This document shows, in pieces, positions 33,114 through 43,187 of a stretch of DNA of 64,000 nt (the first letter of the stretch is position 1; the number at the start of each line of letters is the position of its first letter). Source of the stretch: Flammeovirgaceae bacterium UBA7330 (GTDB lineage Bacteria > Bacteroidota > Bacteroidia > Cytophagales > Cyclobacteriaceae). A program made the translations under genes and the position numbers. The stretch covers positions 1 through 64,000 of the forward strand of contig DKPQ01000009.1 in assembly GCA_002471275.1 (NCBI GenBank). Direction: 5' to 3'. A model generated the notes under the pieces. It was not told the origin of the DNA. It did no database searches and saw only the letters and a program-made list of their open reading frames with translations.

Positions 33114-34384
33114 AATTGTTTTCCGGTGATGTAATTGATATAAGCAACGAATGTATTTTGGTCGGCCCGTGCTTTTTCAAGCTCCAGCTCATACCTGAGC
33201 AGTTGCCTTTCCATCCGCAGAACTTCCTCAAAATCTGCCCCTGCTGTAGTATATTGTGCTACCAGTATGTCAAGAGACTGAGTGGCATAGGCAATCAGCC
33301 TATTATATAAACTAACTCTTCGCTCCGCATCTGCATAATCTCGCCAGGTTTGTTCCAGGGCAGTTTCCAGTTTGTTTTCCCTGCTCTCCTTGCGGTTTTC
33401 TATAGATGTTTTAAGCAGTTCTTTCTCCTTCACCATAGCCCTGTATTTACCACGATAAAGGGGTATTCTCACACCTACCTGAGGGAAAATAAGTGCATCT
33501 TTTCCGTTTCCTGAAAAATCTGCCACGTCAGTTCGAGGTGAAACATTGATATAAGAAAGGCCCAGGTTAAATGATGGCAACCCCATTTTTTGTGCCACGT
33601 CAACTTCTGCATCAAGCGCAGACACCTCATAATCAAACCCTTTTAAAGTGGGGTTATGGGTGATGATAGAATCCAGTAACACATTTTTTCCTTCATCAAA
33701 TACCAATGTATTCAATGTGTCCGGCACATTAATAGGTATAGGCTCTTCCACGTTCAAAAGTTCATTGAACCTTGCCTGAATCGGAATCCTTGAATCTTCC
33801 AGATAAAGTAACTGGTTATTCAGTTCGTCCAAATCCATTTCTACCCTTAGTAAGTCTACGGCACTCCCTGTATTGGACTCCAACCTTACATTGGCCAACT
33901 GTTTGAAGGATTCTAAAAGCCTGACATTTTCATCAGTAATGGAAATGGCTGCTTCCAGTACATACAGATCGTAATAGGTTGCTCTAACATCAAAAAACAA
34001 GCGGTTTTTAGCATCCTCAAACGCTTCAAACCGGGCTTTTGCCAACATGGCAACAGCCTGTTCCTGTGACTTCAGCTGACCAAACCATGGAAAGGCCTGG
34101 CTTAGAGAGATCCCTGCATTTTGCGCTCCAACCCGGGTTTCGACCGGGCTAGTGAAGATGTTAAATAGTACATTTGGATCCGGTAATGCCCTGGCTTGTG
34201 GGATACGCTCCAGAGTTGCCAGGTAGCTGTTGAAAATTGATTCCAATTCAGGATTATTCTCTGCAGCAATTTTCAGATATCCTTGTAGAGGCTCTTCTAA
34301 TTGTTGTGTCTGAGCCATTGTGTTACTAATTGGGATCAGCAAGCACAAAAGCATGACTATATTGATTTTGATCTTCGTTTTCAT
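33110..34384 (-). CDS. cusC: CusC-like outer-membrane efflux protein (TolC family)
   Basis: This 424-residue protein has a signal peptide (LLIPISNTMAQ). Two repeats of outer membrane efflux-type helical hairpins follow, with PDPNVLFNIFTSPVETRVGA early and VGVRIPLYRGKYRAMVKEKE later. This is the standard TolC fold. It would form the outer-membrane duct of the Cus pump. It is two bases past cusA and overlaps cusB, which gives the order A-C-B. Metal specificity comes from context. Confidence 0.93.
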   Translation of the reverse strand: MKTKIKINIVMLLCLLIPISNTMAQTQQLEEPLQGYLKIAAENNPELESIFNSYLATLERIPQARALPDPNVLFNIFTSPVETRVGAQNAGISLSQAFPWFGQLKSQEQAVAMLAKARFEAFEDAKNRLFFDVRATYYDLYVLEAAISITDENVRLLESFKQLANVRLESNTGSAVDLLRVEMDLDELNNQLLYLEDSRIPIQARFNELLNVEEPIPINVPDTLNTLVFDEGKNVLLDSIITHNPTLKGFDYEVSALDAEVDVAQKMGLPSFNLGLSYINVSPRTDVADFSGNGKDALIFPQVGVRIPLYRGKYRAMVKEKELLKTSIENRKESRENKLETALEQTWRDYADAERRVSLYNRLIAYATQSLDILVAQYTTAGADFEEVLRMERQLLRYELELEKARADQNTFVAYINYITGKQF

Positions 34385-34385
34385 G

Positions 34386-37300
34386 TTATGCTGATTTTAC
34401 TTGTTTTTTGATTGACCTTTCCTGCCACATACAATACAATACGGGTACGACAAATACGGTAATTGCCTGAAACAACATTCCTCCAAAAGTGGGAATGGCC
34501 ATCGGCACCATAATATCAGAACCTTTACCTGTAGAAGTAAAGATCGGAAGCAGGGCAATGAGTGTAGTGGCGGTTGTCATAACAGCCGGTCTTATTCTCA
34601 ACTTACCAGCGTGAAGTACCGCCTCTTTTACCTCGGCCACATCGCTTGGTTTCCTCTCTGCAAAGATTTGCTTGAGATAGGTCGCCATGATCACTCCATT
34701 ATCAGAGGCTACCCCGAACAAGGCAATGAACCCTACCCACACAGCTACACTTAGGTTTACTGTGCCTATCTGAAAGAGGTCTCTCAAATTTGTGTCTGCA
34801 AGTGGGAGGTTTAGAAACCAATCTTGTCCGAACAGCCATATTAAGATGAAGCCTCCGGAAAACGCTACAAAAACCCCTGAAAACACCATCATAGTAGTGG
34901 ATACATCTCCAAATTGAAAATAGAGAATAAGAAAAATGGCAAGCAGACATATAGGTACAACTATAGCAAGCCTCTTGGTAGCCCTGATCTGATTTTCATA
35001 GTTCCCGGTGAATTTGTAATTGACTCCAGCAGGTAACATAAACTCACCTGCGTCCATTTTGGCCTGAATAAACCGCTGAGCTTCTTCTACCACATCTACT
35101 TCAGCTTCGCCAGCTTTTTTATCAAAAATGACATAACCATTTAAGAAAGTGTCCTCAGCTTTTATAACCTGTGGTCCTCTTCGATAGGTGATATCTGCCA
35201 ATTCTATTAGTGGCACCTGCGCCCCTGAAGGTGTTGGTATCAATACTTTTTTGAGATCTTCCGGGTTGTCCCGATACTCACGTGCATACCGTACCCTAAC
35301 CGGAAAGCGTTCTCTACCTTCTACAGTAGTAGTCAGTTTTATACCCCCGATGGCTACTTCCACATAGTTCTGAAAATCTTTCATTGTCAGTCCGTAACGG
35401 GCAATGGCCTTGCGGTCTACATCAAATTCCAGATAGGGTTTACCCACAATTCTGTCTGCAAACACAGAGGAAGCCTCAATACTTGGAACCTGCTGAAGGA
35501 TTTTTTCCAACTGAAGTCCCACACGCTCTATGGTCTCAAGATCCGGACCGAAAACTTTGATGCCGATGGGTGCCCGCATACCTGTGGACAGCATGACCAA
35601 ACGGGTCTGAATAGGCTGTAACTTAGGTGCAGAGGTCATACCTGGTATGTTGGTAGCCTTCACAATCTCAGCCCATATATCATCCGGAGACTGGATATGA
35701 TCTCGCCACTGTCTATAATATTCCCCTTTTTTCTTATCGATCACAAGCTCGTCTTTCTCGACTTTTCTAAAACCATCTCGCTCCGGATGATAGGTGCCAC
35801 CGTCTTGAAGCACATAGTTTCCTTCTTTGTCAGTTTTAAATCGCAATCTGTGCCCGTTTTCATCCACCATGTATTCGGGTTTATAATTGATGGTATTTTC
35901 AAACATGGAGATGGGTGCCGGATCCAATGCAGAGTTCACGCGTCCCCACTTACCTACAACCGACTGGACTTCAGGAATCTGGGCGACATATCCGTCTACC
36001 TTTCTGATTACGTCAATGTTTTCTTCAATTCCTGAATGCGACATTGTGGTGGGCATCAAGAGGTATGAGCCCTCGTCCAAGGCCGGCATAAACTCTTTTC
36101 CTATTCCCGGAAGGGTTTTATTGAGAGACTGCCAAAAACTGGTTTGTCGAATTTCCCAGCCTGTCTTTTCAATGGTATTACCTATGGATCCAAAAGCACC
36201 TTCAAAACCTATCCAGGAAAGTATTCCAAATAAAAAAACGAAGATTGGGGCAGTAAAAAATTTCCACTTATTGTCCAGGCACCACCTTAGTATTGGGGTA
36301 TAGTATTTTACCAGCAATAGTAGTGAGCCTAAAATGAGCAATATGGCTACTGCAACAAACAGGAAATTTATTACTATGCTATTTTGAGCGCCCAAGGGAA
36401 GCCATTCACGTGTTAGAAAGGCTGCAACTGTAAGCATGATAATGGCGATATTCAGATATTCAGTAAGCCATTTCCTTTTTTCAGGTAAAAATTTCTCTGC
36501 AATATTGTTAATTCCCAGGGCCATAAGGACGATTCCAAGCCAATTTCCTGCGAAGATCAGGATGAGTAATCCCAGAGCGATAAGGGCTGAATTCCATATT
36601 CTTTTTGTTCTTTCCTTTCCAACCTTTACAGAAAATAACCAATGCGCTAAAGCGGGGATCACAACGAGTCCTACGAACAAGGCAGCCAGCATGGCAAATG
36701 TCTTTGTAAAGGCCAGGGGCCTGAATAGCTTTCCTTCTGCTGCCTGCATGGCAAAAACAGGGAGAAAACTCACAACTGTAGTTGTAAGGGCGGTAATAAC
36801 TGCTGAAGCTACTTCAGTCGTAGCTACATAGATTACTTCTAACTTCTGTTTGCCGGAAATACCTTTGTTCTCTGGCAATTCCAGATGCCGGAGGATATTT
36901 TCAGTAAATACTACCCCAACATCCACCATTACCCCTATGGCAATGGCTATCCCTGAAAGAGCAACAATGTTAGCATCTACTCCTGCATATTTCATCACTA
37001 TAAATGTCATCAAGACACCAATAGGAAGTAAGCTTGAGATGAGAAGGGAGGCTCTCAGGTTCATAACAACAATGATTACTACAATGATGCTAATGAGAAT
37101 TTCCAGCGTCAGTGCCTCCTCCAGTGTGCCCAGGGTTTCTTTAATTAACCCGGTACGGTCATAGAACGGAACTACCGTCACCTTCGATACGGTGCCGTCA
37201 GGAAGCACTTTTGAAGGCAACCCCGGTGTTATTTCTTCAATCTTCTTCTTCACATTTTCAATTACGGCTAAAGGATTGGCGCCATACCGAGAGACCACTA

Positions 37301-38213
37301 CTGCCCCTGTAGCTTCCGCACCGCCTTTGTCCAACCCTCCTCTACGAGTTGAAGGGCCAAAATTGACAACAGCCACATCTTTGACGCGAATAGGGGTGTT
37401 GTGGTGCTGGGTAATCACAGCTTCTTCAAGGTCTTCAAGGTTTTGGATGTACCCTAACCCCCTCACCAGATATTCAGCCTTGTTGTATTCGATGGTCCGG
37501 GCACCCACGTCCAAGTTACTTTCCTTTACCGCCCGCATGATCTGAGCCACATTGACATTGTACTCCTTCATGGCTATTGGGTCAATGTCCACCTGGTACT
37601 CTTTCACAAACCCTCCGATAGCGGCCACTTCGGATACACCGGCTGCAGATGTAAGTGCATATCCTACATAAAAATCTTGTATTGTCCGTAGTTCCTGCGG
37701 ATCCCAACCTCCTGTAGGCTCTCCGGTTTCAGGATTTCGCCCTTCCAGCGTATACCAGAAAATCTGTCCCAAGGCAGTAGCATCGGGTCCCAATGCGGGC
37801 TGCACCTCTGGGGGAAGCGTGCCAGCAGGCAGGGAATTCAACTTCTCGAGTATTCGCGTGCGACTCCAGTAAAATTCTATGTCATCTTCAAAAATGATAT
37901 AGATGGTGGATAGTCCGAAGATGGAGTTACTTCGTATTGTTTTTACTCCTGGAACCCCCAGAAGTGCTGTGGTCAACGGGTAAGAAATCTGGTCTTCAAT
38001 ATCCTGAGGAGACCTTCCCATCCAGGTGGTGAAAACGATTTGCTGATTCTCCCCAATATCCGGGATAGCATCCACAGGTACAGGGTCACGGGGAAAATTC
38101 TCCATCTTCCAGTTGAATGGTGCTGTAGCTACCCCCCATCCAACAAAAATAAGTACCAACAGTCCGGTAACGAGTTTGTTTTCCAGAAAGAACCTTATGA
38201 ATTTATTTAACAT
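34386..38213 (-). CDS. cusA: CusA-like heavy-metal RND efflux pump
   Basis: This 1275-residue inner-membrane pump is longer than E. coli CusA (about 1047). It has the N-terminal DAIPDIGENQQIVFTTWMGR, the RND signature ILISIIVVIIVVMNL and the proton-relay helix VALSGIAIAIGVMVDVGVV. A Met pair in the periplasmic cleft (ML and MR within LVMLSTGMRAP) resembles the CusA copper site. The extra length is mainly an insertion of further hydrophobic segments after about residue 540 and a loop near residue 760. It probably exports Cu(I) or Ag(I) with CusB and CusC. Identity as Cus rather than Czc rests on the neighbours. Confidence 0.93.
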   Translation of the reverse strand: MLNKFIRFFLENKLVTGLLVLIFVGWGVATAPFNWKMENFPRDPVPVDAIPDIGENQQIVFTTWMGRSPQDIEDQISYPLTTALLGVPGVKTIRSNSIFGLSTIYIIFEDDIEFYWSRTRILEKLNSLPAGTLPPEVQPALGPDATALGQIFWYTLEGRNPETGEPTGGWDPQELRTIQDFYVGYALTSAAGVSEVAAIGGFVKEYQVDIDPIAMKEYNVNVAQIMRAVKESNLDVGARTIEYNKAEYLVRGLGYIQNLEDLEEAVITQHHNTPIRVKDVAVVNFGPSTRRGGLDKGGAEATGAVVVSRYGANPLAVIENVKKKIEEITPGLPSKVLPDGTVSKVTVVPFYDRTGLIKETLGTLEEALTLEILISIIVVIIVVMNLRASLLISSLLPIGVLMTFIVMKYAGVDANIVALSGIAIAIGVMVDVGVVFTENILRHLELPENKGISGKQKLEVIYVATTEVASAVITALTTTVVSFLPVFAMQAAEGKLFRPLAFTKTFAMLAALFVGLVVIPALAHWLFSVKVGKERTKRIWNSALIALGLLILIFAGNWLGIVLMALGINNIAEKFLPEKRKWLTEYLNIAIIMLTVAAFLTREWLPLGAQNSIVINFLFVAVAILLILGSLLLLVKYYTPILRWCLDNKWKFFTAPIFVFLFGILSWIGFEGAFGSIGNTIEKTGWEIRQTSFWQSLNKTLPGIGKEFMPALDEGSYLLMPTTMSHSGIEENIDVIRKVDGYVAQIPEVQSVVGKWGRVNSALDPAPISMFENTINYKPEYMVDENGHRLRFKTDKEGNYVLQDGGTYHPERDGFRKVEKDELVIDKKKGEYYRQWRDHIQSPDDIWAEIVKATNIPGMTSAPKLQPIQTRLVMLSTGMRAPIGIKVFGPDLETIERVGLQLEKILQQVPSIEASSVFADRIVGKPYLEFDVDRKAIARYGLTMKDFQNYVEVAIGGIKLTTTVEGRERFPVRVRYAREYRDNPEDLKKVLIPTPSGAQVPLIELADITYRRGPQVIKAEDTFLNGYVIFDKKAGEAEVDVVEEAQRFIQAKMDAGEFMLPAGVNYKFTGNYENQIRATKRLAIVVPICLLAIFLILYFQFGDVSTTMMVFSGVFVAFSGGFILIWLFGQDWFLNLPLADTNLRDLFQIGTVNLSVAVWVGFIALFGVASDNGVIMATYLKQIFAERKPSDVAEVKEAVLHAGKLRIRPAVMTTATTLIALLPIFTSTGKGSDIMVPMAIPTFGGMLFQAITVFVVPVLYCMWQERSIKKQVKSA

Positions 38214-38302
38214 TGCTAATGTATTTGATAATTAAACTGTTTTGTCTTCTAATACCCCTCAATCAATCATCCAAGGGGATAGGTTATTCAGATATTGGTC
38301 CA

Positions 38303-38668
38303 TTAAAGGAGGAACAACTGTATCCGAATGAGGATATCCGATACAGTTTGGGGCGTTTGAAGGAGTTCCTTTAGAATTGAATTGTTAGATATAATTGTCT
38401 CTGAAAGAGAGGGAAACTCAATTGTGCCTATTAGTGCAGGGGCTTCTTTTTGAAAGCTGTAAACAGAAACCAGTGTATTATCATCATGTTTCAGATCTTG
38501 CTGTTCCGTATTGCAACATCCTGAATTTTCCCCGTTACAACACGAATCCGGTTTTTCGATCAACCTGGCATTGACAAGTTCACCATCACAATAGTGCTTA
38601 GCCAGTACCATTACTCCTGAAGAAGAAAGTATGAGTAATGATAATAATATGGTGACGAGCTTTTTCAA
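38303..38668 (-). CDS. HYC_CC_PP-family small exported protein
   Basis: This 121-residue protein has a signal peptide (LLSLLILSSSGVMVLAKHYC). The family pattern follows: HYCDGELV, then SCCNGENSGCCNTEQQ, and a later helical stretch (LKELLQTPQTVSDIL). The name HYC_CC_PP reflects these motifs, although the PP is not clear here. Cys and His residues suggest copper binding in the periplasm. It is the first gene of the cus operon, 90 bp upstream of cusA, which is the usual neighbourhood for this family in Bacteroidetes. Confidence 0.82.
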   Translation of the reverse strand: MKKLVTILLSLLILSSSGVMVLAKHYCDGELVNARLIEKPDSCCNGENSGCCNTEQQDLKHDDNTLVSVYSFQKEAPALIGTIEFPSLSETIISNNSILKELLQTPQTVSDILIRIQLFLL

Positions 38669-38875
38669 TTGTATTCTATTTCAAAAGTCTTAACGTGAAA
38701 TTAGAGCTAAGGATTAAATGCCAGGTTATGAGATTTTGGAAAAGTTTTACGATACTTTGGTTGGTAGCTTAAATAACTATTATTTATTGATCAGGATTGG
38801 GAAAGTGAACTAAATTTAAGGAAATTCAGATAGTTTGGTTTCCATTTATTGGTTGTAAGACTTGTTATTGATGAT

Positions 38876-39118
38876 ATGGAAGATAATGTCATCTACTTTG
38901 TTCCATTGCTCACGCTCACACGGAATACAGATCAATCCACGGACTGCGTATGGGATTGCATAGAATTCATGGACCTGAACTTCAATGAAGACAGTGAAAG
39001 CATTGCGTTATGTGATGGAGAAGGATTCTTTCTAAAGAACTCGAAGGTCAAACATCTCTTCGAATTGGTGAGAAATGGTGACTACAAACTATCGATGGAA
39101 GGGTTTTCATTGGTATAA
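38876..39118 (+). CDS. intact right copy of the MEDxVIYFVPLL small gene
   Basis: 80 residues from the ATG at 38876. The sequence runs from MEDNVIYFVPLLTLTR through CVWDCIEFMDLNFNED and ESIALCDGEGFF to a C-terminal YKLSMEGFSLV. It has no signal peptide, membrane segment or recognised domain. The truncated relative at 4252 has the same strand and shared core, so the family flanks both ends of the metal island. The opposite-strand efflux operon starts about 200 bp to its left. The role is unknown; it may be a mobile-element accessory gene. The 39119-39309 stretch shows only an uncertain 27-codon frame (39202-39285, minus). Confidence 0.55.
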   Translation: MEDNVIYFVPLLTLTRNTDQSTDCVWDCIEFMDLNFNEDSESIALCDGEGFFLKNSKVKHLFELVRNGDYKLSMEGFSLV

Positions 39119-39309
39119 TGATACTCACCATTGATTTTTAAGCAATAAATAAAAGAGAGATAAAAAGAGGGGAGTTTATCCCAGGAACTGGAAGATCGTT
39201 ATCATACCAATAATGAACCAGTCCTACCCCAATGATCCTCAAATTTCGATTCTAAATTCTTTATCTCTTGTGAAAACTCACTCATCTTAAATGTTTAAAC
39301 AAGTCAAAA

Positions 39310-39744
39310 TTAATCTACCCTTGAATAATTCATTCTGCCCCGATCACAAGCTAAAACATTGTTTGAAAATGATTTACTGGAAGTAATAAGCAGTATTTCA
39401 GTAAGTTCTTTAGAACAGTTATCTATTATCTCACTTTCGGAGTTATACGAAAGAGACAAACTGATTTTATCATCACTTTTATCAACTGAAAATGACCCTG
39501 TTGCAACAATGGTACTTTTTTCTACCACACGTGTTTTAGAAAATGTATTATCACTATTAAAGATATACTCTTCAAAATAGGGTAACTGATCACCAGAAAC
39601 TGAAGTATTCGATAATCCTGTTAATACAGACACTAGTTGCCATTTATGGGGATAATCGTCTGGAAAAGAAATCATGTTGATTTCCTCCTTTGAACAGGAG
39701 ATAAGGAAATACCCTATCACCAATAATAAACCTAACTTTTTCAA
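39310..39744 (-). CDS. lipoprotein of lipocalin-like type
   Basis: This 144-residue protein has a lipoprotein signal (LLLVIGYFLISCSKEE). The mature part has a lipocalin-like series: HKWQLVSVLTGLSNTS, YIFNSDNTFSKTRVVEKS, then ATGSFSVDKSDDKISLSL. Many Bacteroidetes lipocalin-like lipoproteins show this W-x-L-x-S...F...G-x-F pattern. It lies 44 bp past the strawberry-notch helicase and may be a separate cargo gene. The base composition here is AT-rich. Function unknown. Confidence 0.68.
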   Translation of the reverse strand: MKKLGLLLVIGYFLISCSKEEINMISFPDDYPHKWQLVSVLTGLSNTSVSGDQLPYFEEYIFNSDNTFSKTRVVEKSTIVATGSFSVDKSDDKISLSLSYNSESEIIDNCSKELTEILLITSSKSFSNNVLACDRGRMNYSRVD

Positions 39745-39788
39745 TTCCCCTATTATTTATTTGAGGAATATACAAAAATCACACCATT

Positions 39789-42700
39789 TTATAAAACGGT
39801 TCTAACCGTCAAATTCATATCTCTCATGATGACTGGTAAAGTATTTACCAGTTGATCTTTCGGCAGGTATGCCGTACTAGTGTCCAGCAACTTATTCTTG
39901 ATCCGTGTTAATAGCCCCCAATTTTCAAATTGTTTAGAATAGGTATCCGAAACATTGAAAAATTCAATGGAAGGGATGGATTGAATCACTGCGGATTTCA
40001 TCTTCCATCCATTGTCAAGTTCAATGGTATAACCCTGGTTGAGTTTATAGATGATCTCTCTAATACTCAGCTTGTTTTTCAACTCAAACATGGTCCGGAC
40101 GTTGGCAAGGTTTTGTTGAGATATGAATCTCCCTAAATGGGTATTGCCATCATTATCAATGTATCTGTTAATGATAATTTCTCCGGGAATCTTATGCCAG
40201 ATAGGTAGTAGTAATCCCTTGATCAGGCTATGCATTTCAACCTTTGTATCCGGAGTATCCTTATATTGTGAATTCCAAAGATCACGAACGGTATCAATAT
40301 CCGATATCGCATTATGGTGGGATGTCAATTCTTCTATTGTAAACATGGACGAATTGGTAATACCTACCCGCTCAACATACGTAGTGATCTGTCCTGATTC
40401 ACTTGCGGACTGATAGGCAGAAAAGACTGCATATATGTAACCCGAATTGATTTGTTGATAGTAGCCTGTGAACTTGGGGTGATGTCGATATCCCAATGCA
40501 GTATTCCAATCCTTTTTATCGACACGGACGTTTAGCTTCAGGGTGGTTAACATGGCTTGTGCTTTGGTCCTGGTATCCTCATAGATTGGAACTTCTTCTA
40601 TCAACTCCGTACTCATTGCATCGATATGAGTTATACCTTCATCGTAATTCCCGGACAACTTAGCCTGTTTGATAAGTCCGGTGATCTTCTCTTCAAAGGC
40701 GCTGAAGACATTGTTCATGATGTGAATTTCAAGTGATAGAATCCTGTTAAGGAATTTCTTGATATCGCGCATGAGCTGCTTATTTAGCTCCATTTCTCCA
40801 TCAACTTCATGGAGTAATTTCAAACCCATCATGTTCTGCATCTGATCCATGGTAATGGGTGACGACTTATGAAAAATGTCCAGGTAAAGCAGTTCAAGAG
40901 CATCCTCAGCATAGCGACTTTCAAAGTTGTAAGAGTTATCAAGTATACCCTGGCCACCGGTTGATCGTTGACCTTTGGTTAGCGCTCCCAATTGCTCCAA
41001 CCTTCGTGCAATTGAGCTAAGGAATCTCTTTTGTGCTGCGATGTCAGTGGAACATAATTTGAATAATGGTGGACATACCTGATTGCTACGATGGGATCTA
41101 CCAAATCCCTGTACAGCGACATCAGCTCTCCATCCAAGTTGAAAAGCATAGTGTACACGTCTTCGTTGGTTTGTGATCCTTTTATCTGCATGGAAGCTAC
41201 CTCCGGTACCGCCAGCCTCACTGAATACAAGGATCCTTCTCTGATCATCGAGAAATTCACGTATCTCCTTTTTAACGTGTGAAGGAGTACGTTTCTGCTC
41301 TACCTTTTTCATTTCTCCGGTAATGGGATCCGGGACATCTACCAGGCGAAGCGTTCTTCCTGTTACTTCGGCTACATTATCAGCACCAAAGGTCTGCAGA
41401 AATGAATCCAGTGGTCCCTGAGGAATAACCAGTTCTTCTTCAATCTGACTGATCAACTGATCACGTTTCTGTACAGAATCGTAGTTGATCACCGGGTTTC
41501 CTTCAGAGTCAGAAACCACACGTTGACGTAGGTTCCCATTCTCATCTTCATAATCTTCATATTGAGTAACCGGGAATGAATTGTGCAGGTATTCAATAAG
41601 GATACTCTTAGGGGAAATGTCGAGAGCCTCAAGCGAGATTTCTTCGTTCAGCTTCTTCCCTTTTTCCTGTGCCAGCGCCCGTTTGGTTTGGGCTTCATTC
41701 GTGCTTGTAAGCTGAATGATGATAGCATCTCCTTCATCCATGTGCTTTTGGATATCCTTTGCTACAGATGGAAACTGAATCGTAAGAATGATCAGATTAA
41801 AGAACCGTTGATGTGAGGACCAGAAACTGCTAAGCGCTGCTGCTTTCGCATTTTTGGAAGTGTTATTCACTTCAATAGCTTCTTCTATGTTTTGAAGAAC
41901 CGTCTGCCAGGCCCTGGCCAGCGTATCATATAGTTCACGCTGTGGATCGGTGACTTCATGTAGTACGGCATCATAAGCAACCCCAGCATAACTCAGACTA
42001 CGAGCCGTGTAGATGCCAAGCGCTTTCATATCCCTGGCTACCAGTTCCATAGCAGTTACTCCGGATGCCTTGATCTCATTTACAAAATCCAATTGGTCTT
42101 TGAAGGGTGTTCCTGGACCGTATAGGCCTAATCTTTGGCCATATACAAGGTTTTGAACTTCTGTGGCTCCGGTAGCTGAAGAATATATAATACGTGCCTT
42201 AGGCAGCATCATTTGAAGTGTAAGCCCTACCTCTGCAACCATGGATCCTTTCTTCATTCCACGTGATCCTTTTTGATCCATGGCATTGGCCATAATATGA
42301 GATTCGTCAAATGCGATAACACCATCAAAGTCACTCCCTAGCCAATCAATAATCTGGCGTACCCTGCCTTTTAAGATTTTTGTAACTGTATTGCCAGCCG
42401 CATCGGCTTCATCCGGTTGTAAGACTTCGAACTTACTTCTAAGGACACCATAGGTTGTAACGAGAACACCTTCGTTTGCCCTGATTTTATGATCGGGTTT
42501 CAACCCGTGGTGATCAATTATGTGACGGGACCTCCCTCCTACTGCTTCCCAATATTCTCGGGAGTTGAAATGAGCGTTTTCATTTTTGGATATCCATACG
42601 GCCTTCTTACGGCCCTGTCTGAAGTTGTCCAGGATGATACCTGCAATGGCATTTCCTTTACCGAAGCCGGTTCCCGAACCGATCATGAACCCTCTGCGGA

Positions 42701-43187
42701 ATTCATCATTATTGATGAAACTGTTGTGGGCATGGCCAGCAAGTATAATGTCCTCTAGCTGAGCATTTGATAAGATCCCTGAGGCAATGGATTCTGCTGG
42801 TAGATTAGGTTTATAATCAGTCTGTGGTAAATCAATGGATGACATGGCCAATGATTCACAGAGTGGAGTTGGATGATCCTTGGATCCATAGATTATGATT
42901 TGAGGCTGATAGGTTGCGTAGTCGCCCAATTCTTCAACCTTGCCCAACTCCTTACGTTCGACACTTAGGTCCGGAGTTTGTTCAGGAGACTGTTCAACCG
43001 TATTGCCTTCAATTAAAGGTATGATATCAGACTTGATCACCTTCATTGAAGTTTCAGTAGGTCTTTTGGAGAAGTCCATTTCGGATTGACCTGCAGCTTT
43101 CTTCTGCGTAGTTTCCTTAGCTACAGAAGCATTTGAAAACCCATCAAAGAGAGATAGTTGATTCTGAGGTGATTGAGTTCTACCCAT
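39789..43187 (-). CDS. strawberry-notch-family helicase-like protein
   Basis: 1132 residues. An ATP-binding GSGTGFGKG (170-178), FDESH (293-297) and YSSATGATE (about 335-343) form helicase lobe 1. The signature FSEAGGTGGSFHAD (655-668) with QGFGRSHRSNQ (693-703) and ARRLEQLGALTKGQRSTGGQ forms lobe 2. These are the strawberry-notch C-terminal signatures. The first 130 residues look disordered and resemble linker segments of ICE proteins. Relatives on conjugative elements are often fused to or encoded beside an N6-adenine methylase, as here (8-bp overlap). The role, whether anti-restriction, DNA repair or regulation, is unknown. Confidence 0.92.
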   Translation of the reverse strand: MGRTQSPQNQLSLFDGFSNASVAKETTQKKAAGQSEMDFSKRPTETSMKVIKSDIIPLIEGNTVEQSPEQTPDLSVERKELGKVEELGDYATYQPQIIIYGSKDHPTPLCESLAMSSIDLPQTDYKPNLPAESIASGILSNAQLEDIILAGHAHNSFINNDEFRRGFMIGSGTGFGKGNAIAGIILDNFRQGRKKAVWISKNENAHFNSREYWEAVGGRSRHIIDHHGLKPDHKIRANEGVLVTTYGVLRSKFEVLQPDEADAAGNTVTKILKGRVRQIIDWLGSDFDGVIAFDESHIMANAMDQKGSRGMKKGSMVAEVGLTLQMMLPKARIIYSSATGATEVQNLVYGQRLGLYGPGTPFKDQLDFVNEIKASGVTAMELVARDMKALGIYTARSLSYAGVAYDAVLHEVTDPQRELYDTLARAWQTVLQNIEEAIEVNNTSKNAKAAALSSFWSSHQRFFNLIILTIQFPSVAKDIQKHMDEGDAIIIQLTSTNEAQTKRALAQEKGKKLNEEISLEALDISPKSILIEYLHNSFPVTQYEDYEDENGNLRQRVVSDSEGNPVINYDSVQKRDQLISQIEEELVIPQGPLDSFLQTFGADNVAEVTGRTLRLVDVPDPITGEMKKVEQKRTPSHVKKEIREFLDDQRRILVFSEAGGTGGSFHADKRITNQRRRVHYAFQLGWRADVAVQGFGRSHRSNQVCPPLFKLCSTDIAAQKRFLSSIARRLEQLGALTKGQRSTGGQGILDNSYNFESRYAEDALELLYLDIFHKSSPITMDQMQNMMGLKLLHEVDGEMELNKQLMRDIKKFLNRILSLEIHIMNNVFSAFEEKITGLIKQAKLSGNYDEGITHIDAMSTELIEEVPIYEDTRTKAQAMLTTLKLNVRVDKKDWNTALGYRHHPKFTGYYQQINSGYIYAVFSAYQSASESGQITTYVERVGITNSSMFTIEELTSHHNAISDIDTVRDLWNSQYKDTPDTKVEMHSLIKGLLLPIWHKIPGEIIINRYIDNDGNTHLGRFISQQNLANVRTMFELKNKLSIREIIYKLNQGYTIELDNGWKMKSAVIQSIPSIEFFNVSDTYSKQFENWGLLTRIKNKLLDTSTAYLPKDQLVNTLPVIMRDMNLTVRTVL

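Noticed and set aside
38256..38279. CCCCT/AGGGG repeat between HYC_CC_PP and cusA
   Set aside because: Five-base arms with a long loop are expected by chance; no other signal.
39202..39285. 27-codon minus-strand frame starting MSEFSQEIKNLESKF
   Set aside because: Too short and with no conserved context; it could be a remnant, but there is no second line of evidence.
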